14,665 bases of DNA, from the NCBI GenBank assembly GCA_003520145.1, contig DOVJ01000216.1:1-14665 (forward strand). The letters are read 5' to 3'. Below are positions 1 through 7,264 of the stretch, piece after piece. The notes under the pieces were generated by a model. The model was given only the letters and a program-made list of their open reading frames with translations. It was not told the DNA's origin and ran no database searches. Each line of letters starts with the position of its first letter. Within the stretch, counting starts at the first letter, position 1. Origin of the DNA: Eubacterium sp. GTDB taxonomy: Bacteria; Bacillota; Clostridia; Lachnospirales; Lachnospiraceae. The position numbers and the translations under genes were made by a program.

Positions 1-501
1 CATCATGAAGACCAGGGTACATCTCATCCTGATGGCTACATAGAAGAAAGAGAAGGTTATCACAAGTGTACAGCATGTGGAACTTCTGGTGTATGTGACC
101 GCTGTGGCGGAACAGGTAAGATGGTAGATGATTACTGCAGCAATGGTTACCTTGATTGTTCTCAGTGCAACGGCGAAGGTCGTATGAGATGCAGCTGTGG
201 AGATGGCAAGTGCTGGCACTGTCACGGCGATGGTTATCTGCCGTGCGAGTTGTGCCATGGCAGTGATCAAAACTGTATGGCATGTCATGGAACCAACAAG
301 GTTAAGTGTAACAGCTGTACTCGCGGTGAGTGTATGCAGTGTGACGGAACACTCTACACAGGCATATGTGATAAGTGCAATGGAACAGGAAAGAATGAAT
401 GTAACATATGTCACGGTACAGGTATAAGACTTTGCTTAGCATGTGAGGGCAGCGGAGTATGTATATGGTGCAAGGGTGAAGGATATGTCAAGAATGATTA
501 A
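1..501 (+). CDS. Cysteine-rich CxxC-GxG repeat protein (5' end outside window)
   Basis: The frame is open from the first base, so the true start lies upstream; 166 residues are visible. They contain twelve CxxC pairs (near residues 23, 32, 53, 71, 82, 92, 103, 111, 123, 134, 145 and 154) plus a CSC, often followed by G-x-G (for example CNGTG, CHGTG, CEGSG). The pairs recur every 8-11 residues almost without a break. This resembles the zinc-binding cysteine-rich region of DnaJ but is about twice as long, and no J-domain HPD motif is seen in the visible part. Each two CxxC pairs could bind one zinc, giving about six sites; that is inference. The specific function is not recognised. A chaperone-like or scaffold protein is possible, and the missing N-terminus may carry another domain. 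The gene ends in TAA and is followed by a new promoter-like site. Confidence 0.8.
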   Translation, partial: HHEDQGTSHPDGYIEEREGYHKCTACGTSGVCDRCGGTGKMVDDYCSNGYLDCSQCNGEGRMRCSCGDGKCWHCHGDGYLPCELCHGSDQNCMACHGTNKVKCNSCTRGECMQCDGTLYTGICDKCNGTGKNECNICHGTGIRLCLACEGSGVCIWCKGEGYVKND

Positions 502-508
502 AAAAACT

Positions 509-538
509 ATGGCATTATAAAGTTGCTTGTGTTATACT
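509..538 (+). promoter_or_regulatory. Possible extended -10 promoter before the DUF4430 gene
   Basis: TATACT at 533-538 is preceded by TG one base away (extended -10, TGTTATACT). The only -35-like hexamer is the weak ATGGCA at 509-514, 18 bases upstream. The site lies in the 70-base gap after the cysteine-rich gene and would give a leader of about 27 bases with AGGAGG at 556-561. Confidence 0.4.
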
Positions 539-571
539 TGATGTGTTTCAAATAAAGGAGGATTTTTTACA

Positions 572-1051
572 ATGGAAACAAAGAAAAACCAATTCAATCT
601 CAAGATGATCATAGCTGCTATATGCGCACTTGTTTTATGTGTAGGCATATTTGCGATAGTTTACTCAAAGTTTGGTCCTGAATCTAAGACTACTAAGGGT
701 GGTAAGTCAATCGCTATCGAAGTTGTCAACAAAGATGGTAAGACATCAAGCTATAAGCTTGATACAGATGCTAAGTTCTTGAAGGAAGCTATGGATGAAC
801 TTGTTAAGGCTACTAAGGATAAGTCAGGTGACAAGAAGTTCACATATTCAGGAAGTACATCTACATACGGCTTATATATTGAGAAGGTCAACGACGTAGA
901 GGCAAACTATGATAAGGATAAGGCTTACTGGGCTATATATGTCAAGGAAGCATCTGATAAGGATTTTGCCTATGGTCAGTTTGGTGCAGATCAACAGCCT
1001 GTAACAGATAAGGCTACATACAAGTTTGTATATGAAAAGTCAGAGAATTAA
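572..1051 (+). CDS. Membrane-anchored DUF4430 (transcobalamin-like C-terminal) protein
   Basis: A 159-residue protein with a short basic N-terminus, one hydrophobic segment at about residues 11-31, and then a polar, lysine- and aspartate-rich domain that should face outward. The pattern fits the DUF4430 family: a beta-rich start (IAIEVVNKDGK), a central YGLYIEKVNDVEANY stretch and a YWAIYVKE core. This family resembles the C-terminal domain of transcobalamin and often sits beside ECF transporter S components. There is no convincing lipobox: Cys23 lies inside the hydrophobic stretch, so an uncleaved anchor is more likely than a lipoprotein. The start is set by AGGAGG at 556-561, ten bases upstream. 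The gene overlaps the next one by 20 bases. The likely role is capture or presentation of a ligand to the S component; the ligand is unknown. Confidence 0.8.
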   Translation: METKKNQFNLKMIIAAICALVLCVGIFAIVYSKFGPESKTTKGGKSIAIEVVNKDGKTSSYKLDTDAKFLKEAMDELVKATKDKSGDKKFTYSGSTSTYGLYIEKVNDVEANYDKDKAYWAIYVKEASDKDFAYGQFGADQQPVTDKATYKFVYEKSEN

Positions 1052-1544
1052 AGATATCACACTTATGGGGATCCTGCTTGGCGTGCTTTTTACGTGCAAG
1101 CGGATCCTTGAATTTCTTCCGAATACGGAGCTTGTTACACTGCTCTTTATAGTATATGCATATGTTTTTGGTAAGAAAACATATATAATATCTGTATGCT
1201 TTACGATCCTTGAGACTTTCGTATGGGGCGTTCACAATTGGGTCATCATGTATCTCTATATATGGCCTCTTTTGATAACTGTAGTGCTTCTTACAAGGCG
1301 CTGGGCCGGATATATGTTCTATACTGTATTATCGGGCTTTTATGGCCTTTTTTTCGGATTATTATGCAGTATACCGTATTACTTCATAGGCGGGTTAAGT
1401 ATGCAGGTGACGTGGTGGATAGCAGGTATTCCTTTTGATATAATCCACTGTGTAAGTAATTTTATAATAGCTCTTGTCTTATATAAGCCGGTACTTGCCG
1501 TGTGTAAAAAAGCCAAGATAATCATGGAAGGTAATATAGATTAA
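1032..1544 (+). CDS. ECF transporter S component (substrate-binding membrane subunit)
   Basis: A 170-residue integral membrane protein with five to six hydrophobic helices. The C-terminal GIPFDIIHCVSNFIIALVLYKP pattern (residues about 135-156) is typical of small S components of energy-coupling factor transporters, which bind a micronutrient and work with a shared EcfA/EcfA'/EcfT module encoded elsewhere. I chose the ATG at 1032, which overlaps the DUF4430 gene by 20 bases and suggests translational coupling; a TTG at 1026 and an ATG at 1065 are alternatives, and no strong ribosome site fits any of them. The stop overlaps the next start by one base (TAATG). The substrate cannot be read from the sequence. 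A corrinoid is a guess, based only on the transcobalamin-like partner; no riboswitch is seen upstream. Confidence 0.75.
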   Translation: MKSQRIKDITLMGILLGVLFTCKRILEFLPNTELVTLLFIVYAYVFGKKTYIISVCFTILETFVWGVHNWVIMYLYIWPLLITVVLLTRRWAGYMFYTVLSGFYGLFFGLLCSIPYYFIGGLSMQVTWWIAGIPFDIIHCVSNFIIALVLYKPVLAVCKKAKIIMEGNID

Positions 1545-2281
1545 TGGAATTGCAGAGATTATACAGTCTTACAAGGAAAGCTGTAGATGAATTCGGTCTC
1601 ATAGATGAGGGTGACAGGATAGCGGTCGGTATCTCAGGCGGTAAGGATAGCCTTACACTTCTGTATGCTCTCGCCGGTTTAAGGCGATTCTATCCGAAGC
1701 ACTTTGAGATAGAGGCTATAACTGTCGGTCTTGGGATAGATGGCATGGATTTTTCTATGGTAGAGAGCCTGTGTGATAAGTTAGAAGTTAATTATCATTA
1801 CGTAAAAACTGACATATATGAGATTGTGTTTGATATAAGGAAAGAGACTAATCCGTGCGCACTGTGTGCTAAGATGAGAAAGGGCGCTTTTAACAAGAAG
1901 GCAATTATGCTTGGCTGCAACAAAGTAGCTTATGCGCATCACAAGGATGATCTTATTGAAACGCTTCTTTTGTCACTTATGTATGAGGGACGTATTCATA
2001 CATTTGCACCGAAAACATATTGGGATAAGACAGGACTTACCCTGATAAGACCGCTTCTGTATGTGAACGAAGCTGAGATAGTTGGCTTTAAGAACAAGTA
2101 TGACCTCCCTGTTGTCAGGAACCTGTGTCCTGCGGATGGAGAGACCAAGAGAGAGGATATGAAGAGGCTCATAGCCAATCTTAGAAAAGATAACCCCGAT
2201 ATAAAAGAAGCACTTTTCGGAGCCGTCATAAGAGATGTGTTTCCAAAAAGTGCATCAAAGGATAATAATACTGGCACATGA
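1544..2281 (+). CDS. TtcA-family tRNA 2-thiocytidine biosynthesis protein (PP-loop ATPase)
   Basis: A 245-residue PP-loop ATP pyrophosphatase. Visible motifs are SGGKDS at residues 31-36 (AMP/pyrophosphate loop), CALC at 105-108, AHHKDD at 131-136 and a third cysteine at 195 in RNLCPADG. CxxC plus a distal Cys is the iron-sulfur cluster arrangement of TtcA and related enzymes that thiolate tRNA; TtcA itself forms 2-thiocytidine at position 32. The C-terminal NLRKDNPDIKEALFGAV segment is also typical of the family. The length is somewhat under the roughly 300 residues of the E. coli enzyme, as in many Firmicutes homologues, so the exact tRNA target is not certain. GGAAGG at 1526-1531 is a likely ribosome site and the ATG shares one base with the preceding stop. 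The 3' end overlaps the opposing HD-GYP gene by 27 bases. Confidence 0.85.
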   Translation: MELQRLYSLTRKAVDEFGLIDEGDRIAVGISGGKDSLTLLYALAGLRRFYPKHFEIEAITVGLGIDGMDFSMVESLCDKLEVNYHYVKTDIYEIVFDIRKETNPCALCAKMRKGAFNKKAIMLGCNKVAYAHHKDDLIETLLLSLMYEGRIHTFAPKTYWDKTGLTLIRPLLYVNEAEIVGFKNKYDLPVVRNLCPADGETKREDMKRLIANLRKDNPDIKEALFGAVIRDVFPKSASKDNNTGT

Positions 2282-3352
2282 AAGGTCTTCACCGAGGTTG
2301 TAGACCTTTCCGCTTTTTAAGCCGACAACAGTCGGTCTTAATATGTAGTCTGGTGTGTTCTTGACAACTCTTGCGATTTCACCGTTACTGAGTGTTACTA
2401 TACTGTCAACAGGATAGAGTATCATGCTGTGCATAAATGTATTGATCGCGTTGAAGTCTAATTCTCCAGTCATGGACATGATCATCTCTACCGCGTCGCG
2501 TTGCGAGTAAGCTGACTTGTATGGCCTCTCGGTTATGAGTGCATCATAGATATCCGCAACAGATAGAATCTTTGCGTAAGGAGTGATATCGCTTGCGCCG
2601 CAACCAATTGGATAACCGGTACAGTTGGTTTTCTCATGATGCTGCAACACAGCAAGTTTCACATCTTTAGAAAATGAATCATTATGTTCGATCATCCTGT
2701 AGCTGTATACAGGGTGTTTTTTCATGATCTCGAATTCGGCTTCGTCAAGCCTTGCAGGCTTGTTGAGAATCTCGGGTGGAATCTGAGTCTTACCGAGATC
2801 GTGAAGAAGTCCCGCTATGCCAATCTCATGGACCTGTTGCTGATTCATGCCCTGATTTTTGGCAAGTATCATGGATATGGTAGCTACATCGACTGAGTGC
2901 TTGAAAGTGTATTCGTCGCTTGTCTTAAGAGCTCCTATGTCGATAGCCATAGCGTCGTTCTGGTCTATGGCTTCCATGAGCGAATCAGTGATGGAGATAG
3001 TCTGACTTGTCATCTCCTCGGAATTAGAATTGTTGTATATGGCCTGTATGCCTGTTGCAATCCTTGAACGTACACTGTCACTTATAGATAACTTCGGCGG
3101 GTCGTCTTTTCTGTTCTTCTCGATCTCGTTAAGAGCCTTCTGGCTTGTTATACTTAGGTAATCGTCAGGTTCGTATTCACCCTCCTGTATGTAGACGGTC
3201 ATGATGCCAAGCTTAATAAGACTGTCGATGAGATATTCGTCAAGTTCGGTATTCCTCTTGATGAGGATACGTCCCATACGATCTACAACAGCCTGGTCAA
3301 TCTTCATGCCCGGTATCAATTGTCTTGTTCGCATAAATTTTCTATGAATCAA
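2255..3352 (-). CDS. HD-GYP domain cyclic-di-GMP phosphodiesterase (putative)
   Basis: A 365-residue soluble protein. Residues 1-70 form a small N-terminal domain often seen before HD-GYP (RTRQLIPGMKIDQAV); the HD-GYP domain covers about 145-300. Seen motifs are H152, HDLGK at 184-188, H213, HHE at 238-240, GYP at 246-248 and the SVADIYDALITERPYK segment at 265-279. These supply the metal ligands for hydrolysis of cyclic di-GMP. One deviation: HHExxDGxGYP reads HHEKTNCTGYP here, with Asn for Asp and Cys for Gly. The listed start is TTG with AAAGGA about 11 bases upstream; ATG at 3334 is an alternative. The gene follows the sugar kinase by 17 bases and is probably co-transcribed. Its C-terminal coding region carries the hairpin of the opposing unit. 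Confidence 0.88.
   Translation of the reverse strand: MIHRKFMRTRQLIPGMKIDQAVVDRMGRILIKRNTELDEYLIDSLIKLGIMTVYIQEGEYEPDDYLSITSQKALNEIEKNRKDDPPKLSISDSVRSRIATGIQAIYNNSNSEEMTSQTISITDSLMEAIDQNDAMAIDIGALKTSDEYTFKHSVDVATISMILAKNQGMNQQQVHEIGIAGLLHDLGKTQIPPEILNKPARLDEAEFEIMKKHPVYSYRMIEHNDSFSKDVKLAVLQHHEKTNCTGYPIGCGASDITPYAKILSVADIYDALITERPYKSAYSQRDAVEMIMSMTGELDFNAINTFMHSMILYPVDSIVTLSNGEIARVVKNTPDYILRPTVVGLKSGKVYNLGEDLSCASIIIL
2280..2318 (+). terminator. Rho-independent terminator-like hairpin of the plus-strand unit
   Basis: A perfect 9-bp inverted repeat, GAAAGGTCT at 2280-2288 and AGACCTTTC at 2302-2310, has a 13-base loop and is followed by CGCTTTTT. It overlaps the TGA stop of the ttcA-like gene, so it would end transcription of the DUF4430/ECF/TtcA unit. 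It lies wholly within the C-terminal codons of the opposing HD-GYP gene. The T-tract is only five bases and the loop is rather large, so efficiency is uncertain. Confidence 0.6.
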
Positions 3353-3369
3353 AACCTGTTTTTTCCTTT

Positions 3370-4368
3370 TTATCTGCTTACTTCGTTGCCTGAGCTGCCA
3401 AATGCGAGATGGTTGATCTCTTCCTTGGTCACAAGATTGAAATCACCGCTTACAGTGTGCTTCAAGCAGCTTGCTGCGTTGGCAAATTCGATCATCTTCT
3501 TTGGATCGTAATTGTTAAGATAACTGTATATAAGTCCTGCACAGAAAGCGTCTCCGGCTCCGATATAATCGAGTATGTGCATGAAGTATTCTTTGCTGTA
3601 ATAAGCTTCGCCGCCTGTGTAGAGCATGCTCTGAAGCTTGAATGTAGTTATAGAAGTCTCGGTTCTCCATACAGATGCAACTGACTTAAAACCGTATCTT
3701 CTGGTGAGCTCCTTGGCAATATAGAGATTCTTCTCCTCAGAAGCTTCTGAAGCGTCAAGTCCGAAGATGCCTACAGCATCATCTTCGTTGGCGATACATA
3801 TATCTACGTAAGGACAGATCTTCGACATAACCTCGTGAGCGCGCTCGCTGCTCCAAAGCTTACTTCTGTAGTTAAGATCGCAGCTGACTGTTATATTTCT
3901 TTCTCGTGCCTTCTTGCAGGCTGTGAGGCATATGTCTGCTACTTCGTCAGAGAGAGCAGGAGTGATACCTGAGAAGTGAAACCACGTAGCACCGTCAAAT
4001 ATCTTGTCCCAATCAAAGTCTTCTGCCTTAGCAAGTGACATGGCAGAGCCTGAACGGTTGTAGATGACGCATGAAGGTCTCTGGCTTGTCTTCTTCTCTA
4101 AGAAGTATATACCGATCTGATCGCCGCCTCTTGTGATCTTGCTGATGTCAACTCCGTATTCTCTGAGGGAATTGACAGCGCTCTGACCGATAGAGTGGGT
4201 AGGGAGCTTGGTAACATAGGATACGTCAACTCCGAGACATGCAAGGCTGACTGCTGTGTTGGCTTCGCCACCGCCGTAAACTGCCTCAAATGAGTGACAC
4301 TGTGTGAATCTTTCGTTGTTGTCTGGCGAAAGTCTCAATAGGATCTCGCCGAATGTAATAACTGACAT
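3370..4368 (-). CDS. kdgK: 2-keto-3-deoxygluconate kinase (PfkB family)
   Basis: A 332-residue PfkB/ribokinase-family kinase, the usual length. GGGEANTAVSLACLG at residues 32-46 is the first family signature and DYIGAGDAFCAGLIYS at 267-282 the second, with Asp273 as the expected catalytic base. The stretch SCDLNYRSKLW (162-172) is characteristic of 2-dehydro-3-deoxygluconate kinases, which phosphorylate KDG to KDPG in pectin and uronate breakdown. A neighbouring aldolase (kdgA) is not present, so the substrate is inferred from the sequence only; another ketose or nucleoside kinase role is less likely. The ATG has GGAGGA about six bases upstream and a good promoter at 4397-4425. The TAA is followed after 17 bases by the HD-GYP gene. 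KDG kinase would fit a plant-polysaccharide-degrading gut or rumen bacterium. Confidence 0.85.
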   Translation of the reverse strand: MSVITFGEILLRLSPDNNERFTQCHSFEAVYGGGEANTAVSLACLGVDVSYVTKLPTHSIGQSAVNSLREYGVDISKITRGGDQIGIYFLEKKTSQRPSCVIYNRSGSAMSLAKAEDFDWDKIFDGATWFHFSGITPALSDEVADICLTACKKARERNITVSCDLNYRSKLWSSERAHEVMSKICPYVDICIANEDDAVGIFGLDASEASEEKNLYIAKELTRRYGFKSVASVWRTETSITTFKLQSMLYTGGEAYYSKEYFMHILDYIGAGDAFCAGLIYSYLNNYDPKKMIEFANAASCLKHTVSGDFNLVTKEEINHLAFGSSGNEVSR

Positions 4369-4396
4369 ACATATTCCTCCATTCTTTCTCTAGTGT

Positions 4397-4425
4397 ATTA
4401 TAGCATTTTTGGTTGCTATTTACAA
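4397..4425 (-). promoter_or_regulatory. Sigma-A-type promoter of kdgK
   Basis: On the minus strand TTGTAA (4425-4420) and a perfect TATAAT (4402-4397) are separated by 17 bases. The leader to the kdgK ATG would be about 22 bases and includes the GGAGGA ribosome site. The promoter lies back to back with the one at 4436-4464. Confidence 0.8.
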
Positions 4426-4435
4426 GATGGGAACC

Positions 4436-4464
4436 TTGACTAAATTGGCGAAAAGTGGTATCAT
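4436..4464 (+). promoter_or_regulatory. Sigma-A-type promoter of the NSS transporter gene
   Basis: TTGACT at 4436-4441 and TATCAT at 4459-4464 are spaced by exactly 17 bases. Transcription would start near 4471, leaving a leader of about 36 bases that ends in the ribosome site GGAGGAG before the ATG at 4507. Confidence 0.8.
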
Positions 4465-4506
4465 GAATGTATATTTTTTAGTTCACTTATGTGATCGGAG
4501 GAGAAG

Positions 4507-5913
4507 ATGGAAGAGAAAAGAAGTAAATTCGGTGGTTCGATAGGCTTCGTGCTCGCTGCGGCAGGCAGTGCTGTTGGTCTTGGCAATATATGGAGGTTTC
4601 CGTATCTGGCGGCAAAGGATGGTGGAGGTCTTTTTTTGGTGATATACCTTGCTCTTGCCTTAACATTTGGCTTTGCACTCATGATAACAGAGGTCTCCAT
4701 AGGACGTAAGACGAAGCAGAGTCCCCTTACTGCTTATAGCAAGATAAGCAAGGAGTGGGGGTTCATAGGCGTGTTTGCAAGTATAGTACCTTTTATGATC
4801 ATGCCGTATTATGCGGCTATCGGTGGATGGGTCATCAAGTACTTTGTGGCTTTTGCTACTGGCAATGGTGATGCTGCGGCAAGTGATGGGTACTTTGGTA
4901 ACTTTATCTCTGATAAGACTGAGCCGGTAATATATATGCTTATATTCTTGTTTGCATGTGCGATAATCATATATCTTGGCGTAGGCAAGGGTATAGAGAA
5001 GAGCTCTAAGATTATCATGCCAGTCCTTGTAGTTCTTGTTATCCTTATAGCTGTATATTCACTTACTTTGTCATCTACTCAGACACTTGATGATGGTAGT
5101 AAGGTTACACGTAATGGTCTTGAGGGACTTAAGGTATATGTTATACCAGATTTTGAAGGGCTTACTCTGAAGAAGTTTGCGACAACTCTTATGGATGCAC
5201 TTGGACAGCTTTTTTATAGCTTGAGTGTTGCTATGGGTATACTTGTTGCTTATGGTTCATATATGCCAGATGATGCTGATCTTAATAAGTCTATCAATCA
5301 GATTGAGATCTTCGATACACTCGTAGCTTTCTTAGCAGGCGTTATGATTATCCCTGCTGTATATGTATTCTTAGGAAAAGAAGGAATGGCAGGTGGACCT
5401 TCACTTATGTTCGTGACACTGCCTAAGGTATTCATGCAGATGGGGTCGGCGGGCAATGTAGTTGGAGCTCTTTTCTTTGCAATGGTACTTTTTGCAGCTG
5501 TTACAAGTGGTATGTCTGTTCTTGAGGCAGTTGTGTCAAGTTTTATGGATAAGACCAAGATGAGCAGAAGCAAGGCTACAGTTATCGAGACTTTGCTTGC
5601 GCTTATCATAGGCGTGGTAGTATGCTTTGGCTATAACATATTCAAGTTTGAGGTTACTCTTCCAAATGGCGCTAAAGCACAGATACTCGATATCCTTGAC
5701 TATATCAGTAACAACATATTCATGCCTATAGTAGCTATAGCTACATGTATACTCGTAGGCTGGGTAGTTAAGCCGAAGATGGTTTATGATGAGGCGACTA
5801 AGAATGGTGAGAAGTTCGGAAGAAAGGGACTGTATGTACTTATGGTTAAGTATGTAGCACCTGTACTTCTTATGGTGCTTCTTCTTATGGCAATGGGAAT
5901 AATAAAGTTGTGA
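4507..5913 (+). CDS. Sodium:neurotransmitter symporter (NSS/SNF) family transporter
   Basis: A 468-residue integral membrane protein with about eleven predicted helices (first near residues 11-31, last near 445-466). The first helix region, GSAVGLGNIWRFPYLA, is the hallmark of the family: in LeuT and MhsT the corresponding unwound helix binds the amino acid and sodium. It is followed by the conserved KDGGGLF and the EVSIGR motif. Bacterial members import amino acids such as tryptophan, tyrosine or leucine with sodium; the substrate here cannot be decided by eye. An eleven-helix form is common in bacteria. The start has GGAGGAG a few bases upstream and a consensus promoter at 4436-4464. No clear terminator follows; glyA has its own promoter 11 bases after the stop. 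The gene appears monocistronic. Confidence 0.9.
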   Translation: MEEKRSKFGGSIGFVLAAAGSAVGLGNIWRFPYLAAKDGGGLFLVIYLALALTFGFALMITEVSIGRKTKQSPLTAYSKISKEWGFIGVFASIVPFMIMPYYAAIGGWVIKYFVAFATGNGDAAASDGYFGNFISDKTEPVIYMLIFLFACAIIIYLGVGKGIEKSSKIIMPVLVVLVILIAVYSLTLSSTQTLDDGSKVTRNGLEGLKVYVIPDFEGLTLKKFATTLMDALGQLFYSLSVAMGILVAYGSYMPDDADLNKSINQIEIFDTLVAFLAGVMIIPAVYVFLGKEGMAGGPSLMFVTLPKVFMQMGSAGNVVGALFFAMVLFAAVTSGMSVLEAVVSSFMDKTKMSRSKATVIETLLALIIGVVVCFGYNIFKFEVTLPNGAKAQILDILDYISNNIFMPIVAIATCILVGWVVKPKMVYDEATKNGEKFGRKGLYVLMVKYVAPVLLMVLLLMAMGIIKL

Positions 5914-5923
5914 TATAGAAATC

Positions 5924-5952
5924 TTGACGTTTTGACAGTTTTGTGCTAACAT
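5924..5952 (+). promoter_or_regulatory. Promoter of glyA
   Basis: TTGACG at 5924-5929 and TAACAT at 5947-5952 are 17 bases apart, and a TG one base before the -10 makes it an extended -10. A second -35-like TTGACA at 5932-5937 has no good -10 at the right distance. The leader would be about 25 bases, too short for a riboswitch. Confidence 0.75.
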
Positions 5953-5984
5953 TAAAAAAGATATTTTTACATGGGAGGAATCAT

Positions 5985-7235
5985 ATGTTTTCATTTGATG
6001 AAGTACGTAACTATGATCCTGAGATAGCTAAGGCTATTCAGGACGAGACAGACAGACAGAATAGTCATATAGAGCTTATCGCGTCTGAGAATATTGTATC
6101 TAAGGCTGTTATGTCAGCTATGGGTTCAACACTTACCAACAAGTATGCTGAAGGTTATCCTGGCAAGCGTTACTATGGTGGCTGCGAGTATGTTGATGTT
6201 GTTGAAGAACTTGCTATCGAGAGAGCTAAGAAGCTTTTTGATTGTGAGTATGTTAATGTTCAGCCACATTCAGGTGCACAGGCCAACATGGCAGTGTTCT
6301 TCGGTCTCTTGGAGCCGGGCGATACATTTATGGGTATGAATCTTGCACATGGCGGACACCTTTCACATGGTTCTCCTGTTAACATGTCAGGTAAGTACTT
6401 CAACGTAGTTCCTTATGGTGTTAATGATGATGGTTTCATCGATTATGATGAAGTTCTTAGAATAGCTAAGGAGTGCAAGCCTAAGATGATCCTTGCAGGT
6501 GCTTCTGCTTACTCAAGAACTATAGATTTCAAGAGATTCAGAGAAATCGCTGATGAAGTTGGCGCTTATCTCATGGTAGATATGGCTCATATCGCTGGTC
6601 TTGTTGCTGGTGGTCAGCATCCAAGCCCAATCCCTTATGCACATGTAGTTACTACTACTACACATAAGACCTTGAGAGGACCAAGAGGTGGTATGATCCT
6701 TATGAAGGATGCAGAGCTTGCTAAGGAGTTTAACTTCAACAAGGCTGTATTCCCTGGTATTCAGGGTGGTCCGCTTATGCATGTTATCGCTGCTAAGGCT
6801 GTCTGCTTCAAGGAAGCTTTGGATGACAGCTTCAAGGTATATGCAAAGGGTATCGTTGATAACGCACAGGCTCTTGCTAATGGTCTTATGAACAGAGGTT
6901 TTGATCTTGTATCAGGTGGTACAGATAATCACCTTATGCTTGTTAACCTTGTAAATAAGGGTGTTACAGGTAAGGAAGTTGAGAAGCTTCTTGATGCTGC
7001 TAACATCACATGTAACAAGAATGCTATCCCTAACGATCCACAGAAGCCATTTGTAACAAGTGGTGTAAGACTTGGTTCTGCAGCTGTTACATCAAGAGGT
7101 TTCAACACAGCAGATATGGACGTTGTAGCAGAAGCTATTTCTTTGCTTGTTAATGATGTTGAGAAGAATAGAGATCAGGCTATGGCTCTTGTTAAGGGAC
7201 TTACTGACAAGTATCCACTTTATAGAGAATTCTAA
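5985..7235 (+). CDS. glyA: Serine hydroxymethyltransferase
   Basis: A 416-residue PLP enzyme of the standard length, converting serine and tetrahydrofolate to glycine and 5,10-methylene-tetrahydrofolate. Clear motifs are HIELIASEN near the N-terminus, LTNKYAEGYPGKRYYGG, MVDMAHIAGLVAGG, and VTTTTHKTLRGPRGG with the PLP-binding Lys at about residue 228. The start is the ATG at 5985, six bases after GGGAGG (5973-5978); the frame is open 14 codons further upstream, but that part holds the promoter and ribosome site. Codon use is strongly biased (many GCT, GTT, CTT and AAG codons), as expected for a highly expressed gene. The UPF0340 gene follows after 29 bases, a pairing also known in Bacillus (ywlG-glyA). 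Confidence 0.97.
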   Translation: MFSFDEVRNYDPEIAKAIQDETDRQNSHIELIASENIVSKAVMSAMGSTLTNKYAEGYPGKRYYGGCEYVDVVEELAIERAKKLFDCEYVNVQPHSGAQANMAVFFGLLEPGDTFMGMNLAHGGHLSHGSPVNMSGKYFNVVPYGVNDDGFIDYDEVLRIAKECKPKMILAGASAYSRTIDFKRFREIADEVGAYLMVDMAHIAGLVAGGQHPSPIPYAHVVTTTTHKTLRGPRGGMILMKDAELAKEFNFNKAVFPGIQGGPLMHVIAAKAVCFKEALDDSFKVYAKGIVDNAQALANGLMNRGFDLVSGGTDNHLMLVNLVNKGVTGKEVEKLLDAANITCNKNAIPNDPQKPFVTSGVRLGSAAVTSRGFNTADMDVVAEAISLLVNDVEKNRDQAMALVKGLTDKYPLYREF

Positions 7236-7264
7236 TTGCCTAACTCTTAGATTGGAGGTCTGTT

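Noticed and set aside
2322..2335. Small hairpin CCGAC-AACA-GTCGG
   Set aside because: It lies within HD-GYP codons, 12 bases after the better terminator-like stem, and lacks a T-run.
4483..4494. TCAC-TTAT-GTGA inverted repeat in the transporter leader
   Set aside because: A four-base stem is too short to support a regulatory claim.
5943..5984. A 14-residue N-terminal extension of glyA
   Set aside because: The stretch contains the promoter -10 and the GGGAGG ribosome site; the ATG at 5985 matches the family start.
5536..5994. A 152-codon minus-strand frame across the transporter end and glyA promoter
   Set aside because: It is antisense to a clear membrane protein gene and the glyA promoter; its composition looks like a reverse shadow.
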